Source: an uncultured Alphaproteobacteria bacterium (GTDB lineage Bacteria > Pseudomonadota > Alphaproteobacteria > Micavibrionales > Micavibrionaceae). Taken from it: a DNA stretch of 10,463 nucleotides. The translations under genes and the position numbers were made by a program. Numbering within the stretch: position 1 is the first letter of the stretch; every line of letters starts with the position of its first letter. This document shows, piece by piece, positions 7,792 through 10,463 of the stretch. Under the pieces are notes generated by a model, which was not told the DNA's origin, searched no databases, and worked only from the letters and a program-made list of their open reading frames with translations. The DNA lies in assembly GCA_937128575.1 (NCBI GenBank), contig CAKZMN010000057.1:1-10463 (forward strand), given 5' to 3'.

Positions 7792-8402
7792 GCTGCATCC
7801 TTATTCGATTGGGATTGACCAACATCCATCTGCCGCGCAACATAACGCGCCAGCATATCAATTTCAATATTCACGGCATCACCCGCCGCGCGCTGACCCA
7901 GCGTTGTGTGATCCCATGTATGCGCAATAATGTTCACACCAAACACATTCCCATCAACCTCATTCACCGTCAGTGACACCCCATCAAGCGTTACAGACCC
8001 CTTGGGCGCAATATAACGCGCCAAATCCGCGGGCGCTTCAATGCGCAAACGATGCGAGTCGCCATCCTTCTCAACGGACACCAACTTAGCCAAACCATCA
8101 ACATGGCCAAACACAAAATGCCCACCCAGCTCATCACCCAGCTTCAATGATGGCTCTAAATTAATTTCCGTGCCCGTTTGCCATGCGCCAATTGCGGTTT
8201 TGGATAGGCTTTCCGCCGACACATCCACGGCGAACCAATTATCGCCCATTTCAACCACCGTCAAACAACAGCCGCTACAACAAATCGACGCGCCCATCGG
8301 GGTTGCGGATAAATCCATATCCGTTTCAATCACAATGCGCCAATCTCCATCCTTTGCGATGGACTTAACTTGGCCAATATTTTGAACAATACCTGTAAAC
8401 AT
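7788..8402 (-). CDS. ribE: Riboflavin synthase alpha subunit
   Basis: RibE dismutates two lumazine molecules into riboflavin and a pyrimidine returned to RibH. The family N-terminus MFTGIVQ decides the start at 8402, giving 204 residues. A longer reading frame opens at 8504, but it would overlap ribD by 71 bases and add 34 unrelated residues. AGGA ten bases before the chosen ATG also supports it. An ATG at 8411 would leave that AGGA only one base away. Two tandem lumazine-binding barrels are visible: GASICCSGCCLTVV (37-50) and GHFVFGHVDG (94-103) in the first half, KGSVTLDGVSLTVNEV (134-149) and HTWDHTTLG (161-169) in the second. The first barrel has four cysteines in six residues, more than usual. 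The C-terminal tail is a polar Gln/Ser/Asn/Lys stretch. The stop overlaps the ribBX start (ATGA). Confidence 0.96.
   Translation of the reverse strand: MFTGIVQNIGQVKSIAKDGDWRIVIETDMDLSATPMGASICCSGCCLTVVEMGDNWFAVDVSAESLSKTAIGAWQTGTEINLEPSLKLGDELGGHFVFGHVDGLAKLVSVEKDGDSHRLRIEAPADLARYIAPKGSVTLDGVSLTVNEVDGNVFGVNIIAHTWDHTTLGQRAAGDAVNIEIDMLARYVARQMDVGQSQSNKDAA
7798..7802 (-). promoter_or_regulatory. Ribosome binding site of ribBX
   Basis: AAGGA on the minus strand inside the last codons of ribE, six bases before the overlapping ATG of ribBX. Confidence 0.6.
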
Positions 8403-8412
8403 GCATCTCATT

Positions 8413-8416
8413 TCCT
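8413..8416 (-). promoter_or_regulatory. Ribosome binding site deciding the ribE start
   Basis: AGGA on the minus strand in the 31-base gap after ribD, ten bases before the ATG at 8402. It favours the MFTGIV start over the ATG at 8411 or 8504. Confidence 0.55.
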
Positions 8417-8433
8417 GCTTTAAGAGCGCGACT

Positions 8434-9426
8434 TTAGGCGCTAGGCGTATAAATTGCCAGTAAATCTTCACCCAAAGCCCTTGTTTCTTTAAGCTCCAAG
8501 CCAAATTCTACGCCCATTTGCCCAATATCATGCCCCGCCAGGGCATCAACGCCGCCTGCGCCAATTTCATGGGGCGACTTAACCCACAAGAATTGATCGC
8601 AAAATCCTGCGCGCAAGAATGATGTATGTGTTTTTGCGCCGCCTTCAACCAACAAGCGCGTTATGCCCCGCTCCGCTAAGTTATTAAGCACCGCTTCAAT
8701 GTCATTCGTATCAACATCAGTAATGCCGCTTAGCCCCTGAACATCACTCGCCCCCAACACAAATCTACGCACCTCATGGCTATAGCCCTCAATGCGCGTG
8801 GTCAGCTTCGGCCGATCAACCCGCGCTGTGTTCGCCCCCACCAAAATCGCATCATGGCGCGAACGGGTCAGATGCATAAACCGCCCCGCCATCTCGCCCG
8901 AGATTTGCGTGCGCTGCCCCGGCGCATCCGCAATTTTATGATCATTAGACGTCGCCAGCTTCAGCGTCACAAACGGACGCTCCTTCGTGATGCGCAAGAA
9001 AAACCCCGCATTAAGCGCCAGCGCCTCTTCCTCCAAAACACCTTCCACAACGTCGATACCTGCCGTTCGCAGCATCGCCACGCCGCGCCCCGATACCCGC
9101 GGATCAGGGTCACCGCACGCAACAACCACCCGCGCCGCCCCCGCATCAATCAGCCCTCGCGCACAGGGCGGCGTTTGCCCCTGATGAGAACAGGGCTCCA
9201 ACGTCACATAAACCGTAGATTTTTTGGCCAAATCCCCCGCCTGCGACAGCGCTGCGGCCTCCGCATGCGGCCTGCCGCCATCCGCCGTTACGCCGCGCCC
9301 AACGATATGCCCGCCCGCGGACACAATAACGCACCCCACCGCCGGATTAGGCGCCGTACGCCCAACACCCCGCCCCGCCAAAGACAAGGCATGGCGCATA
9401 TAATGAATATCTGTTGGGGATGTCAT
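8434..9426 (-). CDS. ribD: Bifunctional riboflavin deaminase/reductase RibD
   Basis: RibD deaminates the pyrimidine product of GTP cyclohydrolase II and then reduces its ribosyl chain with NADPH. The N-terminal deaminase domain (about 5-148) is canonical: NPAVGCVIV at 27-35, zinc site HAEAAAL (H54, E56) and PCSHQGQTPPCARGLIDAG with C79 and C88. The C-terminal reductase domain (about 150-330) is more divergent and short; the whole protein is 330 residues against 367 in E. coli. Conserved elements include VTLKLATS (153-160), R188, T200, D204, PKLTTR (206-211) and LLVEGG (258-263). The usual S-L-D-G-K/R reads SNDHK (160-164), the S-Q-W-I-T/S motif reads RTQIS (172-176), and the D-D-P motif reads DRP. 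The start follows nrdR by 15 bases. It is the first riboflavin gene of the operon. Confidence 0.95.
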   Translation of the reverse strand: MTSPTDIHYMRHALSLAGRGVGRTAPNPAVGCVIVSAGGHIVGRGVTADGGRPHAEAAALSQAGDLAKKSTVYVTLEPCSHQGQTPPCARGLIDAGAARVVVACGDPDPRVSGRGVAMLRTAGIDVVEGVLEEEALALNAGFFLRITKERPFVTLKLATSNDHKIADAPGQRTQISGEMAGRFMHLTRSRHDAILVGANTARVDRPKLTTRIEGYSHEVRRFVLGASDVQGLSGITDVDTNDIEAVLNNLAERGITRLLVEGGAKTHTSFLRAGFCDQFLWVKSPHEIGAGGVDALAGHDIGQMGVEFGLELKETRALGEDLLAIYTPSA

Positions 9427-9441
9427 AGCAAAAGCGCCCGT

Positions 9442-9900
9442 TTAATCCTGCAGCTTCTTAACCTTGGATAGGAAATCATCAAAATCTTCTGGATCGCGGA
9501 AATCTTTATATACGGACGCATAGCGGATATAGCCAACAACGTCCAAATCAATCAGCGCCTGCATCACAAGCTTACCAATTTTCTTCGATGGCACCTCGGC
9601 CTCGCCTTGCGTTTCTAACTGACGCACAATATTTGCCGACGCCGCTTCGATTTCCGACAGCTCAACCGGGCGCTTACGCAGCGCAATTTGAAGGGACTTT
9701 GTAATCTTATCCGCATCAAAGGGCTGTTTGCGCCCCCCACTTTTCAAAACCGTAATTTCACGCAGCTGCAAACGCTCAAACGTCGTAAAACGCTCTTCAC
9801 ATTCCGGACATGAACGACGACGCCGAATGGCCGAGTTATCCTCGGTCGGACGCGAATCCTTCACCTGCGTTTCATCATGTGCACAAAATGGGCAGCGCAT
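9442..9900 (-). CDS. nrdR: Transcriptional repressor NrdR
   Basis: NrdR represses ribonucleotide reductase operons when its ATP-cone senses (d)ATP. The 152-residue protein has the complete layout: an N-terminal zinc ribbon with CPFC at 3-6 and CPEC at 31-34 separated by the Arg-rich [15 protein letters not shown] stretch, FTTFERLQL linking to the ATP-cone (about 46-136) with [15 protein letters not shown], and the conserved [16 protein letters not shown] near the end. It starts 6 bases after the glyA stop and ends 15 bases before ribD, the glyA-nrdR-ribD order common in Alphaproteobacteria. No ribonucleotide reductase gene or recognisable NrdR box pair is in the window, so its targets must lie elsewhere. 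Confidence 0.98.
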   Translation of the reverse strand: MRCPFCAHDETQVKDSRPTEDNSAIRRRRSCPECEERFTTFERLQLREITVLKSGGRKQPFDADKITKSLQIALRKRPVELSEIEAASANIVRQLETQGEAEVPSKKIGKLVMQALIDLDVVGYIRYASVYKDFRDPEDFDDFLSKVKKLQD

Positions 9901-9906
9901 AAGTTT

Positions 9907-10463
9907 TTACTCGTCCGTGTAAATGGGGAAGCGAGCGCAGAGAGCTTCTACCTTCGCCTTCACCGCGTTTTCAACATCCGCGTTACCGTCCGCGCCATTG
10001 GCGGCCAAACCATCGAGAACCTCAATGATATACTCACCAACCAATTTCCATTCCGCCGGACCAAAGCCGCGCGTTGTGGCGGCGGGCGTTCCCAAACGAA
10101 CGCCAGATGTCACCATCGGCGGGGCCGGATCAAACGGTACAGCATTTTTGTTACAGGTCATGCCTGCGCGCTCCAGCGATTCTTCCGCAACGTCGCCTGT
10201 TACGCCTTTTGGACGAAGATCAACCAACATCATGTGGCAGTCTGTTGTGTCAGATACAATATCCAAACCACCTTCTTTTAACGTACTGGCCAATGTGCGG
10301 GCGTTATCCAAGACCGCCTTCGCATAAGTTTTAAACTCAGGTTTCAAGGCTTCTCCAAAAGCGACAGCTTTTGCAGCAATCACGTGTTCTAAAGGACCTC
10401 CTTGTGTTCCAGGAAATACTCCAGAATCAAGTAAAGATGACATTTTTCTTGTTACTCCTTTCG
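9907..10463 (-). CDS. glyA: Serine hydroxymethyltransferase, C-terminal part (runs off window)
   Basis: This PLP enzyme interconverts serine and glycine and charges tetrahydrofolate with a one-carbon unit. The frame is open to the window edge, so the gene begins upstream; about 184 residues are present of roughly 420-430. The ATG at 10443 is internal. Visible family segments are [64 protein letters not shown], and [16 protein letters not shown], whose arginine binds the substrate carboxylate. The PLP-binding lysine lies upstream of the window and cannot be checked. The residues just before VFPG read [14 protein letters not shown], unlike the short AKKINSA spacer usual in Proteobacteria. The gene leads the run glyA-nrdR-rib-nusB, with 6 bases to nrdR. 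Confidence 0.96.
   Translation of the reverse strand, partial: KGVTRKMSSLLDSGVFPGTQGGPLEHVIAAKAVAFGEALKPEFKTYAKAVLDNARTLASTLKEGGLDIVSDTTDCHMMLVDLRPKGVTGDVAEESLERAGMTCNKNAVPFDPAPPMVTSGVRLGTPAATTRGFGPAEWKLVGEYIIEVLDGLAANGADGNADVENAVKAKVEALCARFPIYTDE

Noticed and set aside
8403..8504. Extension of RibE to an ATG at 8504 (34 extra residues)
   Set aside because: It overlaps ribD by 71 bases, the extra residues match nothing in the family, and the conserved MFTGIV start has its own AGGA.
8776..9471. A 231-residue open frame on the plus strand across ribD and the end of nrdR
   Set aside because: Its product is extremely rich in Arg, Pro and His with no recognisable domain, as expected from the antisense of a GC-rich gene; the minus strand encodes clear RibD motifs.
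10441..10463. ATG at 10443 with GGAG-like sequence upstream, as a separate start for a short GlyA product
   Set aside because: The frame stays open to the window edge and the residues before the Met fit the serine hydroxymethyltransferase alignment; the GGAG is eleven bases away and probably chance.

Overview
The window looks like an ordinary chromosomal segment of an alphaproteobacterium. The best evidence is gene order: glyA, nrdR, ribD, ribE, ribBX, ribH and nusB in one run, followed by a membrane pyrophosphatase. This order is familiar from that class, and protein features such as a RibB carrying a degenerate cyclohydrolase tail and a K+-independent H+-pyrophosphatase agree. The genus cannot be named from this sequence. 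Every convincing gene lies on the minus strand, so transcription runs from high to low coordinates. No RNA gene, mobile element, CRISPR array or phage gene was seen.

Layout in the direction of transcription. (1) 10463 to 5740 holds the 3' part of glyA (serine hydroxymethyltransferase), nrdR (repressor of ribonucleotide reductase genes), ribD, ribE, ribBX, ribH (riboflavin synthesis) and nusB (antitermination). Spacings run from a 4-base overlap to 31 bases, as in one operon. (2) 5627 to 5157 is a small membrane-anchored FliL-domain protein standing alone, closed by a rho-independent terminator at about 5092-5122. (3) 4942 to 2813 is hppA, a 16-helix-type proton-pumping pyrophosphatase, closed by a strong terminator at 2762-2790. 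(4) 2682 to 1 holds ppa (soluble pyrophosphatase), ubiD (ubiquinone decarboxylase) and the N-terminal part of pmbA/tldE, probably one operon with its own promoter just after the hppA terminator.

How they fit together. RibD, RibE, RibBX and RibH cover the riboflavin steps after GTP cyclohydrolase II. That first enzyme appears to be missing as an active domain here, because the RibA-like half of RibBX has lost its zinc cysteines and catalytic arginine loop. Riboflavin is the source of FMN, which after prenylation is the cofactor of UbiD. HppA and Ppa both consume pyrophosphate: one conserves the energy as a proton gradient, the other releases it as heat.

No wholly new system was found. The points most worth a second look are the RibBX tail, the soluble and membrane pyrophosphatase side by side, the orphan FliL-like gene beside nusB, the divergent RibD reductase domain, and a loop in GlyA that resembles Bacteroidetes enzymes. 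No gene-free stretch reaches 300 bases; the longest is 4943-5156 (214 bases), which holds a terminator, the hppA ribosome binding site and no promoter I could identify with confidence.
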